Shown here: piece by piece, positions 1-12,596 of the stretch
Numbering within the stretch: position 1 is the first letter of the stretch
Layout of the letters: every line of letters begins with the position of its first letter
Assembly: GCA_035235625.1 (NCBI GenBank)
Contig: CP141145.1
Span: 4,402,001-4,466,000, forward strand
Source of the DNA: Saururus chinensis
Taxonomy: Eukaryota; Streptophyta; Magnoliopsida; Piperales; Saururaceae
Length of the DNA: 64,000 bases
Reading direction: 5' to 3'
The notes under the pieces: generated by a model
The model's database searches: none
What the model saw: the letters and a program-made list of their open reading frames with translations, nothing else
Told to the model about the DNA's origin: nothing
Position numbers and translations under genes: made by a program

Positions 1-1228
1 ATATCTTGCATATGATAATTACCATACACACTTCCAACATCATAATGAATATAAATCATGTCTACATATAACTACAAGTGTTATCCTAGTGAAAATGCAC
101 TCTTAATAAGTATATTTATTGAAGGTAGTTATTAAAATTATAGCAAAAAAATATATGTTATATTGGAAAATGCAATAATGTGTTATTGGGAAGCATGGGG
201 TATGCGTGGAACCCACCCAAAAACTTCAAGAAACTATACACATGTGGGGTTTCATTTGATGGAACTTTTAGAAAGCTCTTCGACAATACCAAGGACATGT
301 GAATTTAAACATGTCTAATATAAGGAAAGATACAAAATCACTAGTCTCATGAAACGAGTTGTATGTGTGGAACCTACAAAACGTTTGTGAACATGTGGGA
401 TCTCATTTAATTGCTTTTCAATGGTCCCAAGAATTAGCAATTTGAGTTCAAGAATGCAAGATATAACCTATCAAAGTTAACAACACAATATGAATAGTGG
501 GGCACATGCCATGTTAGCGACCTATACTCGGCTAACATGTAGTAGTCATCCTAAAAGCATCTAAGACAATGATATATGTTTGAAGTCTAAGTAAAATGTT
601 TTACCTAAATACACACAAGTCCCATCCAAATTCAATCTTAAATCTATGGGCATTATAGAAATTTTGAGGACGTTATAGAAACTTTGACAAAAATCTATGG
701 CCACTCTTTGCTCTTTATATAATTGTAGATGGGATATGCATAAATTATGTTGTAAATGAAGCTTAATTGATATGGGATACATTCCCCTAAAAATAAATAA
801 CTCTTTGTAGCAAACAAAAAAATAGTGGCTAAAAATTAAAACAAAGACGTACTCATCGACAGCACCACGATGAAGGCTAAGCATTACTATTGCGCATGGG
901 CCTCCGCATAGGACCTATGCATCATCATGGGTGTGTTCTAAAGCTCAAGAAGCCGTCGCATTACTTAAATAATAAATCATAACTCCAATTACTGACACTA
1001 TAGGTGGGGTCAATTATTTCATTGGAAGTGAGGTGGGGCCCATAAAATCATGGTCTCTTTTAATCTTTGGGACCTTTTCCATCCAGGAACTTTCAGCAAT
1101 TTGACATCATCATAGTTAGCTACAAAGAGCAGATAAAATGGGAGATTTTAAAGGAAGAAATTTTTTGGGTCACCTTGGCCTCGTCCATATTGAACATTTC
1201 TGGGACCCACAAGTGCAACTGTACCCAT
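1..1228. other. Unrecognised AT-rich DNA
   Basis: I see no coding region, RNA gene or repeat boundary that I can name here. It is the left flank of the Copia-A nest. The five bases ATCTC at its end (1,229-1,233) are the left target duplication of that element. Confidence 0.5.
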
Positions 1229-1233
1229 ATCTC
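1229..1233. repeat. Left target-site duplication of Copia-A (ATCTC)
   Basis: ATCTC lies immediately left of the 3' LTR and is repeated exactly at 26,168-26,172, immediately right of the 5' LTR. The LTR end here reads TTTAGAGTG, where the 5' LTR copy reads TGTAGAGTG, so the terminal TG has mutated. Confidence 0.75.
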
Positions 1234-3292
1234 TTTAGAGTGTTGCCGCAACGAAGGTTGTTGGGCAGAGCTCGCATCTTTTTCAATTTCCATCACATTC
1301 ACGTACAAAAGTACAAATCCATAAGCAATAATCCGTCACATAGAGCATCAAAATCAATAAAATGAAACAAGGAGTGAAGACGAACTAAACTTTGGGGCAG
1401 ATTGCCATGGGTCGTGCCTTATCTTTCACGTTAATGCCAAAATTGAAAGAAAAATCCAATTTTAACAAAGTCAAGGGAATTACCTTGTTTGGATATATAT
1501 AATGACCTATCAATCCACTTGCATGGGGATGTAAAAGCCTTGGAATATAGCCCTAAAGTCCTTCCTTTAGATCCTCTTTGATCTCCTTGATAGCAAGCTT
1601 CCTAGTGGCGGGGAGAGAGAGAGAGAGGAACAAAGAGGGAGGCAGCCCCTCTTTCCAAGAATTGGCCGCTGGCCAAGAGGAGGAGAGGGAATGAGTGGGA
1701 GAGAGCAGGGGAAGTGGGAAGGTTAGGGCTCCTCCTAATTGTCTTTTATATTTATACTCATCCTTTGAATGGATTATAATTAAGTGGGCCTGCTCTTGCC
1801 TCTATTTGGACACATAGAGAGTCTACAATGGTCATGGGCCTAGTCTCACTGAGCCCATGGAGCCTGAACCCTTGTACATGACCATGCCCACGATAAAATC
1901 GACCCCTTTCTTACTGTTAGACCCTTAGCTTCATAGTAGGTTGAGGGGCCAAGGAATCTCAGTTTGGCGAGCGAACAGCCAAGGGATAGCTGAGAAATGA
2001 TGGTGTCAGTGCATTGGCGGACTCATATCCAAGTCCTACTTGGAGTAAGATGTGATGGCGGGCTAGGTGCCATCACCTAGGGAGGTTCCTAGGAAGGCCG
2101 AGACTCTCACGGATAACTCCTACTTGGAGTAGGAGAGACACTGGTGGTAGCTACTGATTTATTCTCATGTTTCCTAGTGCGACTAAGAGTTCCCTCGGAG
2201 GCCTAATGCAAGTAGGAAGCCTAGACAAGGAGTTGTGCTCGAGTCGGATTACTCAAGACGGCTGAATCCTAGCAGGACATGGACTCCATGCAAGAAGAGG
2301 ACGCAACCAAGGCTTTGTTGAGACAAGATGGCATGCGAGCCGAGGACTTTTAACTGAAGTAGGAGTCTGAGAAGTGCTAGGAGAGGTGGGACACTTGAAG
2401 GAGGGCTCAACTATACTTCTAGTTGGGTTAGGACTCTTTTAAGACTATTTTGAGCATGTATATGGGCTAGTTTTTTAGTTGTAATGGGGCAGGGATTGGG
2501 ATTCTGAATTTGTAATTAAGGTTGGGCGAGTCCTAGTGGTACTAGAATTTCAAACCAATCCTCTATATAAAGGGGGTGTCATAGCTGGTTGAAGGCGGGT
2601 TATCTAAACAATTCAAAACTCAGAAATTTGTAAGGGTCGGATTGGGAGCTTTGGTCACAGTTTTGGATGATTGTTGGGTAGCAAACATTTTGTTAGCGAC
2701 TTGGAGGAGTTATTGGGAGCGCACTCAACAAAGGGGCAAACCATACTCGGCAATTCAATGAGGCTTGAGGTAGTTTTTTGCAAGGGGTGGACTGGCTTGC
2801 AAGATAGCTGAGTTGGTGTTGGGTTTGGGAGTAAGGTAGGGACCTTGTTAGTGTAAAATGTGTGTTGAATAAAAGGTTTTGGAGGTGATCCTCCTTTTTC
2901 CTTACCTTGCCCTGCCTTGTTTTTTGTTTGGATTTGCATAAATTTAGGCAAAAGGGGCAGATAGGCTACTAGTTGTGCGGCACCACCAAGCCATCAATTG
3001 TGTGAACATTAGGATCAAATTCGAGCCCATGACACTAACAATGCAAGTCCCACCACTACCACATTCTTAAGTTGGACCCCCCACAACATGTACATACACA
3101 ACCTAACCACATGCTGCGTGTGTGTGTGTGTGTTAATTAAATGTGGGTCCCATAAGGAGTATGTATCAAAATGGTTTACGTGGGGATGGTATGACTGCCC
3201 CTGCTATCCTTGGGCCCAGTAACCTATACTAGCTCACACAAACCAAACACAAGGAGTACCATATGGGCCCAAGCCCATATCATGGTCCAATA
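1234..3292 (-). repeat. 3' LTR of Copia-A, interrupted
   Basis: The segments 1,234-1,914 and ~3,041-3,292 align in order with the uninterrupted 5' LTR at 25,278-26,167. Shared landmarks include AATAATCC plus a TAGAGCATC block, the GAGAGAGAGA tract, TGGCCGC-TGGCCAAGAGG and the terminal CCATATGG/CCCATATCAT block. The right terminus reads CCAATA instead of CCAACA. About 1.1 kb of foreign sequence (1,915-3,040) is inserted. Confidence 0.8.
1915..3040 (+). mobile_element. LTR-like insertion inside the Copia-A 3' LTR
   Basis: The insert begins TGTTAG and ends CTAACA, so it has inverted TG..CA-type termini. It contains a plausible TATA box (CTATATAAAGGGGG, ~2,561-2,574) on the plus strand. Part of it (~2,340-2,520) matches, in inverted orientation, the 22,920-23,100 part of solo LTR S3; both contain CCCTGCCCCATTA and ATATACATGCTCAAAA on one strand. 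I could not see a convincing target duplication, so it may be a solo LTR whose flanks have diverged or a rearranged fragment. Confidence 0.5.
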
Positions 3293-3303
3293 ACCCCCAC
3301 TTT
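3293..3303 (-). promoter_or_regulatory. Polypurine tract of Copia-A
   Basis: On the minus strand AAAGTGGGGGT directly precedes the 3' LTR start (TATTGGACC, originally TGTTGGACC). Position and purine content fit the plus-strand primer of a copia element. Confidence 0.65.
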
Positions 3304-3437
3304 GGGTGAAGGGCTCATATAGTTCAACAATAACTTATATTAGTCTTGTCGAAGACCAATACTATAAGAGTGTCGAATAAATAGAACCATTGTTAATGCC
3401 TTTATGAACAAATATGCCAACATCGTAGATGTAGGAA
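3304..3437 (-). pseudogene. Copia-A pol C-terminus (end of RNase H region)
   Basis: The minus strand reads PTSTMLAYLFIKAL, matching the conserved copia tail of the type T-x-x-Q-x-A-D-I-F-T-K-x-L just before the pol stop. It continues the RNase H reading that stops at 6,093. The two halves are separated only by solo LTR S1, and the sequence on either side joins as VNHI|PTSTML once S1 and its duplication are removed. Confidence 0.65.
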
Positions 3438-6092
3438 TGTCACACTCTGCCGCCTGTCACACCTCCTTGATTCAAACCCGGTCTAAGGAGAGATGGTGAT
3501 GGCATGATGAAGGGGAAAGCTAACACAAAACCATCCTAGATCGAAGTACACAACACTCCTTTTGTGCAAAAGAAATTAATTGAAGTCTCTTAGTCATATA
3601 TATACCCACATAAGTATCAAACTACATAATGTCTCAAGCATAAAGGGCAATAAACAAGTCTAAGTCATCAAACAAGGCTCTCTCATAACATAGAAAGAGT
3701 TAAAGTTATGTGATAAGGTTACATCAACTCAAACTCGAGTCTATCCTATCACATGTAAAAATTATCCCCACTCCATGTGCATCTAATTGTCTCCATGCTA
3801 GTAAAATAACATAACACAACCAAGCAACTCAAAAAAAATATAATGTAAATGGGGTGAGCTTGGCTCAATAAGGGTTTAAAAACATAAAGGTCACATTAAC
3901 ACCAAAACATAGTCCTTAAGAAGCATCAACTAAACCTCAAGCAAAACCGATGTTAATAACACAAGAGTACATCAATTCTCTCACTCGTGCAACCTATGGA
4001 AATATCTAATTCAAACATCACATATCCATAAACAACAAGTGTGCATCATGTCTAAATTATATGTTAAAATTAATACACATACACAACTTGTGCATTCAAG
4101 CATCACAATCCATATACATCTTGCATAATCAAGTATCATAATTCATACACATCTTACATGATCAAGTATCATAATTCATACATATCCTGCATGATCAAGT
4201 ATCATAATCCATACATATCCTGCATGATCAAGTGTCATAATCCATACACAACCTGTGTAAACATAAGAATAATTATCCCTACACAAAACTTATGTAAATA
4301 AGCATCATAATTCATACACAAACATTTGTAAATAGTACGATGAATGTCTCACGATAGAGAAATCTAGATACCCGAAGATACTCGTTTTGTTCCCCCTAGC
4401 ATAAGCCTAAGCAACCTCCTCACCCTAAAAATCTTAGGAAGGAAGACCTAAGTAGTTTGGCAAATCTTGTTGGAAGTGCCCCTGATTAGCCTGTGAATAT
4501 GGACAAACTAGCCTGGATTCTTAGTCCAGAAGTCTTAATAGTTTTTTTCATTATTGCATTCCGCTCTTCTCATTTGGGGGAGGAAACCTGCCCTTTCTGA
4601 CGTAAAACCAATTCATTCAAATCTTTGATATGACTAATCTAGAAAACTATGACACGTAATGGCCAATCATGGTTAAACATGGCTAATTATAGTTTAACAA
4701 ATCATTTTCAAGATATATGCAGCATGAAACATACATAAACAATGATAAATACATGCAAGTATAAGTAGTCATACACTAATTAGTTCAATCATGCATGATA
4801 CATGCTCCATATGTGGCAAATGAGATCATCTAAGCATAAGCATACATGGTCATATTCATAATTAAGCTAAAACATGTGAAACATGGTTCATATATAATTA
4901 ATGTAACATATGTGCAAGCATTCATACTTTAGCATGGGCATATTCTATTGGTAACAAGTGAGTGATACGAAGAAATCAACAAAATCCGGCTTAAAAATGA
5001 GCAAACTTTCATAATTAATATACCCATTCAATCAGCCCTAATAGGCAATCTATTGGGAATGAAGACCTTTGGTTTTTCCATTTGGCCAATCGACCATTTG
5101 GTCAACCAAGAAAAGCATAAAAAAGTTCTTTTCTTTGCTCAAAACCGAATCGAATTCATCCCAAAAACTCATAAAACCTTGAGAAACTATATATAAACAT
5201 TATCTAAGCCTAAGACATGATAGATCTAATATTTCACATGCATATTCATGTAAAAATCTTATTACTATTCATTCAAGAAGATTGAAATTCATCCATTCAT
5301 AAGCTTCAAGAACCTAAGTCCACTTACAGACATAGTACTAATGTAAGTAAAACTTCACCAAACAAAAATTGCTTACCTCAAATAGAGACTCAAAACCACT
5401 AATAGATGATGTATCTAACATCCTCTTCTACAAAAAACGAAAATCACAAGGGTAGAAATAAGAAATTCTAATCAAGGGTTTTAGAACATGGGTAAAAGAA
5501 TGAATTTAAAAAGAAAAAAACATAGAATCCCATTAAAGAGGAGAAGAAAATGGGATTTAGGGCGAGATAAAGGAAACAATGGAAGAGATTAGAGGGATTT
5601 ATCTTGGATTCAGTTCTTCCTTCTTGAATGGGTGCAGAGCTCTCCCAAAGCCTTGTAAATCTTATCCCACCCCAAATGGGGAAATGACCAATATTTCTAT
5701 TTATAGTTAGGGCAAGTAAGTGGGCTTGAAATTGGCCAAAAAAGGAAATAAGTGAATCCACTTAGTGACATAGGACAAAAATGAATTTGACAAAGTTAGG
5801 GACCAATTAAGATAATAAGGGTCGATGGCCCAAGATGTTGGCTTGTCACCAGAGATGGGCATGGGTCCTAAGGTGGGGCCAACTTCCTTAATAAAACAAA
5901 TAAAATAGAAAATGACAACAATTAGTGTGGCGCTTGGTGGATTAAGCCAAGCACTAATGTTTTCCAACCAAAAATCAAAATAAACCCATGAATATCATAA
6001 TTAAACCAACCTATCACAAAAAAATCAAAACAAACTAAAAACAGTAAAGCTTTACAATAATAAAAAAATAGTAAAATATTATAAATCTTACA
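3438..6092 (-). mobile_element. Solo LTR S1 (long gypsy-type LTR)
   Basis: The element starts TGTCACACTC and ends ATCTTACA, with flanking AGGAA (3,433-3,437) and AAGAA (6,093-6,097), a 5-bp duplication with one G-to-A change. It interrupts the Copia-A pol tail. A minus-strand TATA (CTATAAATAG, ~5,696-5,706) lies ~390 bp from the right end, so the LTR reads leftward. No internal coding region or second LTR accompanies it. It is the same family as S4 at 43,109-46,391: both share the block TTAGATCTATCATGTCTTAG and similar terminal sequence. The short coding-like stretches inside are not conserved and I reject them as genes. Confidence 0.75.
4104..4250. repeat. 33-bp tandem array in S1
   Basis: About four and a half copies of a 33-bp unit containing CATAATYCATACATATC and CTGCATGATCAAGTAT. 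The array lies in the part of S1 downstream of its predicted TATA. Confidence 0.8.
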
Positions 6093-7923
6093 AAGAATAT
6101 GATTCACGGTCACTTTTCCTCTCTTAAGCATGTCGAAGATATAATAATGCATTTCAATGTGCTTTCCTATGACACTGATTTCCCCATTCTTAACTATCGA
6201 CATAGTGGTTAGATTATTAGAATAAATTTGGACTGAGCATCAACCCACTATTTTAGTCCCAACTTAGCTAGAAACTCTATAATCAAAACTGCCTAGGAAG
6301 CTACTATACTACATGCCTAAAACTCAACTTCCATCATAGGCTTAGAAATGCTTATGTTTCTCACTCGTCCATGATATGGCCTCACTTTCAATGAAGACAA
6401 ATCAAGTTGTGGATTTTTTGCCATATGGGTCCCTTCGTAGTCTGAATCACTATATCCTACTAATGACAAACGTTTCACTAGATATGGGAGTTTTAAATTC
6501 TTAAGCCCTCGCATATATCTAAATACTCGTTTCACTACTTGCCAATGTTGAATCCCACTATCTTCTTATTACAGTCATAGCAAGCCTATCACATAACTCA
6601 TAACATATCTTTTATTAGTTATGGCATACATCAAAATGTCAATAGCTAGTACACAAGGCATTAACACCATCCAAAGTCTATCTTGCTCAATCTTAGGTGT
6701 CATATTTTTACACAGCACCATACCCTTGTACATAGGTTATTCAATAGTCTTCCAACTAATGACATTGAAGAATTTGAGAACTTTCTGTGTATGATTCCTT
6801 AAATGTACTTAGCATTTTAGCCTTTTAATCTCTGTCAATTTTCATCCCAAGGATGTAGGAAGCCTCACCCATGTCTTTCATTTTAAACTGGGTTTTGAGT
6901 CATTCCTTTAAACTAATTATCATTCTCTTGTCATTCCTCATCAAAAGTATGTCAACCACATAAAGGGATAACATCATCTACCGGATCCCATCTCCATAGA
7001 TATAAATAGAGTAATTATGTTCATTAACTATAAACCCACATTAACCAATACCTAGGAGATTGTGTAAGGCTATGCAATGAGTTTCCCAGCTTACGCACAT
7101 TGTGTTCCTCTCCATGAACAGCAAATCCCCTAGGTTGTTCCATGTAAATTTTCTCTACTAAATCTCCATTTAGGAATGCACTCTTTACATCCATTTTGTG
7201 CACTTCTAAATGATAGAAAACAACAATTGCTAATAGACACTGAATTGATTCAAATATTAACAAAGGTTAATAAGTTTCTTTAAAGTCCATCTCATAAATC
7301 TCGGTGAACCCTTTTGGCCACTAATCTTTCCTTGAACTTATCTATTGACCCATTAGCCTTAAACTTCTTCTTAAAGATCCATTTATACCCTATGTGCTTT
7401 CACCTTTAAGGTTGATCCACAACCTCTCAGACTTTGTTCTTTATAAAATAATCCATTTCCACTTGAATAGCATTATATCATTCTTTAGCATCTAAAAGGA
7501 TCAAAGCTTACTCAAGGGTACTAGGGTCATCTAGAATGGGTTCATCTAGTGTGACACTATCTTCCCCTAGCATTGTATATACGGCCCTCAATTGTGTAGA
7601 AGGTCTCATTTCCCTCAATGCCTTAAGTTCAATGTTATTTTCATTTTGTCCTGATCCAATTACTTCCTCAGTGGTGTCATTAAGATCATTTTCTTTTATA
7701 ATTTTAAATAAATTAACTCTTTTATTAGGTATTTCGGGATTTAATTCTTCCTCTAAGAAATAAGCATCTCTAGACTCTATAATCCTCGCCATTTCATCAT
7801 TGTGGTAAACTACAAATTTATATTCATTAGAGTGATCATAAAATCTAATAAAGTTGTACTTATGGTTTTAGAATCCAACTTAGACATATGTTGGCTAGGC
7901 TTTACATGTGCCCTGGAAACCCC
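6093..7923 (-). pseudogene. Copia-A reverse transcriptase and RNase H
   Basis: On the minus strand, from high to low coordinates: an integrase-RT linker (ARIIESRDAYFLEEE, ~7,750-7,795), the RT start (MDVKSAFLNGDL and IYMEQPRGF, ~7,130-7,200), the RT active-site region, MKDMGEASYILGMKI (~6,840-6,890), the RNase H block RVFRYMRGLKNLKL and GYSDSDYEG (~6,430-6,530), and KHIEMHYYIFDM (~6,130-6,165). The active-site box that should read YVDD reads YVVD (6,951-6,962), which would abolish catalysis. Stops and frameshifts separate the blocks. The upstream side ends abruptly at the LTR starting at 7,924. Confidence 0.85.
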
Positions 7924-9130
7924 TGTAAAAACATGTGTCATATATAATAATAAATGGCTAATTTCTTTGTCAAAAACCTTAAGTATGTAATTAGTCTAAT
8001 AAATTTGATTTTATGTAGTTATGGCCTAGTCAGGTTTGGAATTGATGAACTTCAAGAATAAGAACATATATGCTCTTATTGGTCAAGACTGGAGACTAAA
8101 GAATGTTGATGGTTGAAGAGGTTTATTCAGCACACATTCTCATACAAAAAGTCAATTGTAGAAGTTTTAGAATTATTTTAAAAGGTTTCAAATGGACTTA
8201 GGATAAAACTATAATTAAATAATCAATCAATCGATTGCTAGACAATACACACTGTGAAATGATTGATCGGTACTTGAATCAACCCTTTATTAAACAAAGT
8301 AGAGAGTTTATTAATTGATCGCTTCGTAGACCAATAGATCTCTCAAGGAGTTATATCTTAAGAAAATAATGAACAATCAATCATTGTTTGGAAGGATCAA
8401 CCACTAGTAGTTTTAGTTGCCCCAAATAAGCCTTTTTAGAATAGTTTTCTTCCCTTGTTGAAATTAAAGTGTGAATTCAACTTGGAGATCTATAAAAAGG
8501 ATAAGAGTGAGAATTCAAGAGAGGAAAACCTAGAAAATATTAGAGAAGAGAGTAATTTTCACATTGTTTTCCATGAGAATTCAGAAAAGAGCTTGAAGAG
8601 ATTATTCATGGTGAATTCATGTTGATGCGCAACTAGAGTTGAAGATTTCATATATAAATTTTAGAAGAGAGTCAGCAATCTTCAAAGGAGTTGAAGAATC
8701 TAAAGTGGTAAATCAACAAATGAGGAAGGAGTTCTTAGTTGAGTTGCTAAAACAAGAAGAAAAAGATCAGAACACAAAGAAGAAAAGCTTCAAGGATTCA
8801 AGGAGTGAGAATTGAAGGTCAACATTATCAACAAGAGAAGAATGAACAAAAGGAGTTTGTATCAAGTCCTAAGTTTATTTGGTTGTTTTAAGTCTTGTAA
8901 AATCTATATCGTACCAGTGCATTGATTTAGCCATTGATTAAGCCTATTGTGGTTTTCTACCCCAGTTGGGGTTTTTCGCATAAAATCCCTTGTGTGAATT
9001 TCTAGTGTGCATGTTTTGTTTGATGATTGATTGTGAATGGTGATTATATAAATAGGGTTTGTTTATCCACTTCAAAACAAATCCTTCCATATAGAAGCTA
9101 GAACTCTTAATTGCTTACTTACAAAAGTAC
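7924..9130 (+). repeat. Copia LTR, family L1, copy 1
   Basis: Starts TGTAAAAACATGTGTCATA and aligns along ~1.2 kb with the minus-strand copies at ~53,986-55,130 and ~56,000-57,185. Shared landmarks are the start, a GATCGAT-rich zone (~8,225-8,350), GAGGAAAACCTAGAAAATAT, CTTCAAGGATTCAA and GTGCATTGATTTAG. It is followed downstream by a copia gag in the same orientation, so it is most likely a 5' LTR. The right boundary is approximate because no clear primer site is visible. It is inserted in the Copia-A pol. Confidence 0.7.
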
Positions 9131-9488
9131 AAGGGTTAGGAGTAATCTAATGATCCATTATCGACATCTAGTGGATGCTAAACTCTCAAGTAGTAGCTGG
9201 ATATTTTTATTGAAAAATCGAGTTTTATTCATGCTATCTATTTATTTTTGCATGCTAATGCATCATAAGTTTGCTTGATCCTCCTAGTTTTTGAGTTTTA
9301 GTGTTAGCTATCTTATGCTAGCATTCTATCTATTAATTGTGTTTAGTTTATCTATTTATCACTCAGAATTACTTACTATACTTTGTTAATTTGTATGTCC
9401 TAGATTGTTAGTTTGTTTACTCTTATTTCTCTCCTTGCTTGAGTACTCAAATTTTGTTCCTTAGGTGATTTAAGTTTGTTTAATTTTA

Positions 9489-9986
9489 ATGACTATGTCA
9501 AATAATTCAATGAATAAACATGGAGATTTGGGTAATCCTATGAATCATCTGTCATTATTTGATAGTCAAAACCTTTTGTATTGGAAGAATAGGATGAGAT
9601 CTTTTATTCAAACACTTGATGGCAATGCTTTTGTGAAGGCTAAAGAGACTGATTAAACCCCACCTAGGTCAAAAAGGAAAGAAGTGACGATAGGTTCTAG
9701 TATTGTGGGTGTGTGTGACATATGTCACAGTGTTTCCCATACTAGAAGAGTGCCTAAGAATCATCATTTCAAACTTAGGTTAAAAAAGAAGGAGAAGAAG
9801 CACACTTCGCATGTGACCCCTAAGTTGCCCCACCAAGTATATGAAAAGAACATAAAGAGAGTGTGGGTGAAGAATATTGATCTTGAAGCTTTGAAAGATA
9901 AATTAAGAAAAACAAGGAATAGCACCTTAGATTACATTATGATAGTTTGGCTAGGCAAATATAAGGAGCTTGTTATCTTTAAGTAA
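9489..9986 (+). pseudogene. Truncated copia gag (element with L1 LTR)
   Basis: The frame opened by ATG at 9,489 reads a UBN2/DUF4219-like gag start with the hallmark LFDSQNLLYWKNRMRSFIQ, then an in-frame TAA at 9,654-9,656. It continues in the same frame to a degenerate zinc knuckle (CDICHSVSHTRRVP, last Cys lost) and IKRVWVKNID, a linker typical of copia gag-protease. The N-terminal domain and knuckle are far too close together, so most of gag is deleted. Capsid protein for packaging retrotransposon RNA is the family role; this copy cannot encode it. Confidence 0.65.
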
Positions 9987-10559
9987 AGAGATATAGTTTT
10001 TATCAATGATTTAATTCTTTCAATCTTTTGGACACATGTTTTAGTTTTTATCACATTTTCCATTGTTTTTCATGTCTTCAATTCATAGGTTTGAATTGAA
10101 AAAAATGCAATATGATAAAAGACATAAAGAAATTAATTTAGCTTTTGCTTGTATTTGCAATTGGCTTTGATTATGTTTTTGAGTAGTTCAGCACTTAAGA
10201 CATAATTATATTAAATTTCTTTTAAGCTAAAAAGTAACATGATTAGTGGTCAAACATACCTCAACAAAGAGAATGATACACCAAGGAGAGTGAAAATCAT
10301 TTTGATCTTCTTTAGCTTGATATTTCAAATCTCCATTTTTAAACTTTATGCACATAATGTTAAAACCCAAGTCACCTTTATGTAGAAACATCAAGAGAGA
10401 ATTTTTAAACATAAGTTGACTTAGGCGTTTAAATTCTAGTGGAGTCTTAGTTATCAAATTAGAGAATATTTTTCTAAATTTCTATTTAGAATTCAAAAGA
10501 AGAAAATTCAATGTAATGTACTTCAATATTTGTAAGGCTTACGAACTTCAATACTTTTA
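9987..10559. other. Unrecognised stretch between copia gag and Gypsy-B LTR
   Basis: AT-rich sequence with no convincing protein homology. The missing left end of the Gypsy-B 5' LTR may begin here: by spacing from the related solo LTR at 47,812 it would start near 10,300, but I cannot see the boundary. Confidence 0.35.
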
Positions 10560-11559
10560 ATTAATGAAATTTTCCTCATAATATATATATATATATTAAA
10601 ATAACTTTGGCCGATGCATGGTGATGCATGAGCCATAGGATGTGCAGCAATGTTAAGCAGCACTGTACGGCACAACAATTCAACACGGTACACTATAGTG
10701 CCTCTCAGGGAAGCACATCTGCTGACGTGGCACACACTTCTTCAGCCATGACATGTCAGGCGATTTAAAGGTGTGGGGTGAATTTTCCTATTTTTCTATT
10801 CCCACATTTCTCAAACTTAATTTATCTATTACTAAGCCGTTATAAGTTTGATTCGGGTCATTCAAAGGGGCATGTCGAATGTCGTGATGGGGTTGTTTTC
10901 ATAATTAGATGTAACACCCGAGATTATTCACACATTTTCCTTAAAATTCAAGGAAAATTTTTGCAATATAACGTCTGTAAATTGGAGGGAAAATGACAAA
11001 ATCAAAACCTGATAAAACAGTTTATAATTTAAAACACTAAACATCCATTTTTCATCTAAATATTTTCATCATACGGTTAAACATCGTACGGCCAAAGCAA
11101 ATATCATTAGGTGCTACTATAAAACACACGTACGAATAAATTGCTATGATCATAGACTTTAAACACAAATCTCTCTCAGGCCTCCCTGAGTGCAAGTCCC
11201 ATAACAATCCACAGACTAATCCAAATGAAAGTCCAGAATAAACATCTTAACGTCTCGTCTCACCCAATACAAGAAATCGTGGCACAAATAAACTCGCAGT
11301 GAGCCAAGCATATACCTCAGTCAACGGGAATCAATCTACCGCTGAAATGAGCATCCATCTCCAGGAGCTCTCCGTACAAACCTACAAAACCTCCCGTACA
11401 ACGGGGCTAAAAAGTAGGGTGATGAGTATTTTCATACTCAGTAGGAAAATACCCAGTAGGGGAAATCCCAAACCGTGAACTCAGTAAGTTCATAAATACA
11501 TGCGTTCAAGCAACACAAAGATGAACAACGGGCATATCATAATCATGCTCATACGCATA

Positions 11560-11960
11560 CAATCATACCAAATGCATCATCGTGCCAAAGTCACACCAAA
11601 TGCACCATCGTGCCAAAACCATACCAAAGGCCCCAACGTACACATACTCATACAACATACACATACTTGTACGACCTTACTCGTACAATCATATGCACAC
11701 TCATACAGCTTACACATACTTGTACTACCTTACTAGTACAATCATACTCGTACGACCTTACTCATACAGTCTTACTCAAAATCATACACTTACTGTCTTA
11801 CTCAGAAACATACTCTCACAATCGTACTCATACGCATACTCTTACAGTCGTGCTCATACTCATACGCTTACAATCGTGCTCAAACTCATATGCTTACAGT
11901 CGTGCTCATACTCATACAGTTATACTCATACTCATAATTGTAGACATATCAACGACCACT
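11560..11960. repeat. CATAC-rich degenerate tandem array in S2
   Basis: Short units built on CATACTCATAC and TCGTACGACCTTACT repeat irregularly over ~400 bp. Open frames here (Tyr/Thr/His-rich) are consequences of the repeat. Confidence 0.75.
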
Positions 11961-12159
11961 AAAGCTCATTACAACTAATAAGCTCCAACGTTGAAATGGA
12001 AAAGAATGCCACTGGGGCAACACCTTAACCTCCAGGGAGTGACTAGATGCCATGGACTTTTTCGAAGGTAAGGCACACCAATGCTCATTGGGCACTGGAT
12101 CAAACAGGTAAGAGTAGATCCATGATACAACTTACTTGAGCGCACAAACATAAACACCC

Positions 12160-12596
12160 ACACATAAGGGGTCATACAGTTGCCCACCATAATGGGTCTT
12201 ATAGTGCCAGAGAATTGCCCACCATAATGGGTCTTATAGTGCCATTGCCACTCTTGGGCAGAAAACATACAGTGCCACTTGGGCAGAAACATACAGTGCC
12301 ACTTGGGCAGAAACATACAGTGCCACTCTTGGATAGAATCATACAACGCTCTCAACAGAGCATCAAACACCTGGGCTTACACAGCACACAGACCAAATCA
12401 AAAACATACTTCGCTCTCAACAGAGCATCAAACGTCTGGGCTTCATACAGCACACAGACAAAGTCAGAAATGTACATCGCTCTCAACTGAGCATCAAACG
12501 TCTAGGCTTATACAGCATGCAGACCAAATTAGAAACATTCGTCGCTCTTAGCAGAGCATCAGACGTCTAGTGCTCTATACAGCACACAGACAACAT
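12160..12596. repeat. Three adjacent tandem arrays in S2
   Basis: First, two copies of a 36-bp unit (TTGCCCACCATAATGGGTCT). Second, three copies of a 24-bp unit (CTTGGGCAGAAACATACAGT). Third, from ~12,348, four copies of a ~65-bp unit starting CGCTCTCAACAGAGCATCAA. The copies differ by scattered substitutions. Confidence 0.85.

Noticed and set aside
7536-7763. Plus-strand 75-codon frame opposite Copia-A pol
   Set aside because: It is the antisense shadow of the integrase-RT linker, which has recognisable copia motifs on the minus strand.
11500-11978. Overlapping open frames with His/Thr/Tyr-rich repeats
   Set aside because: All three frames are open because the DNA is a degenerate CATAC repeat; no homology and no start context.
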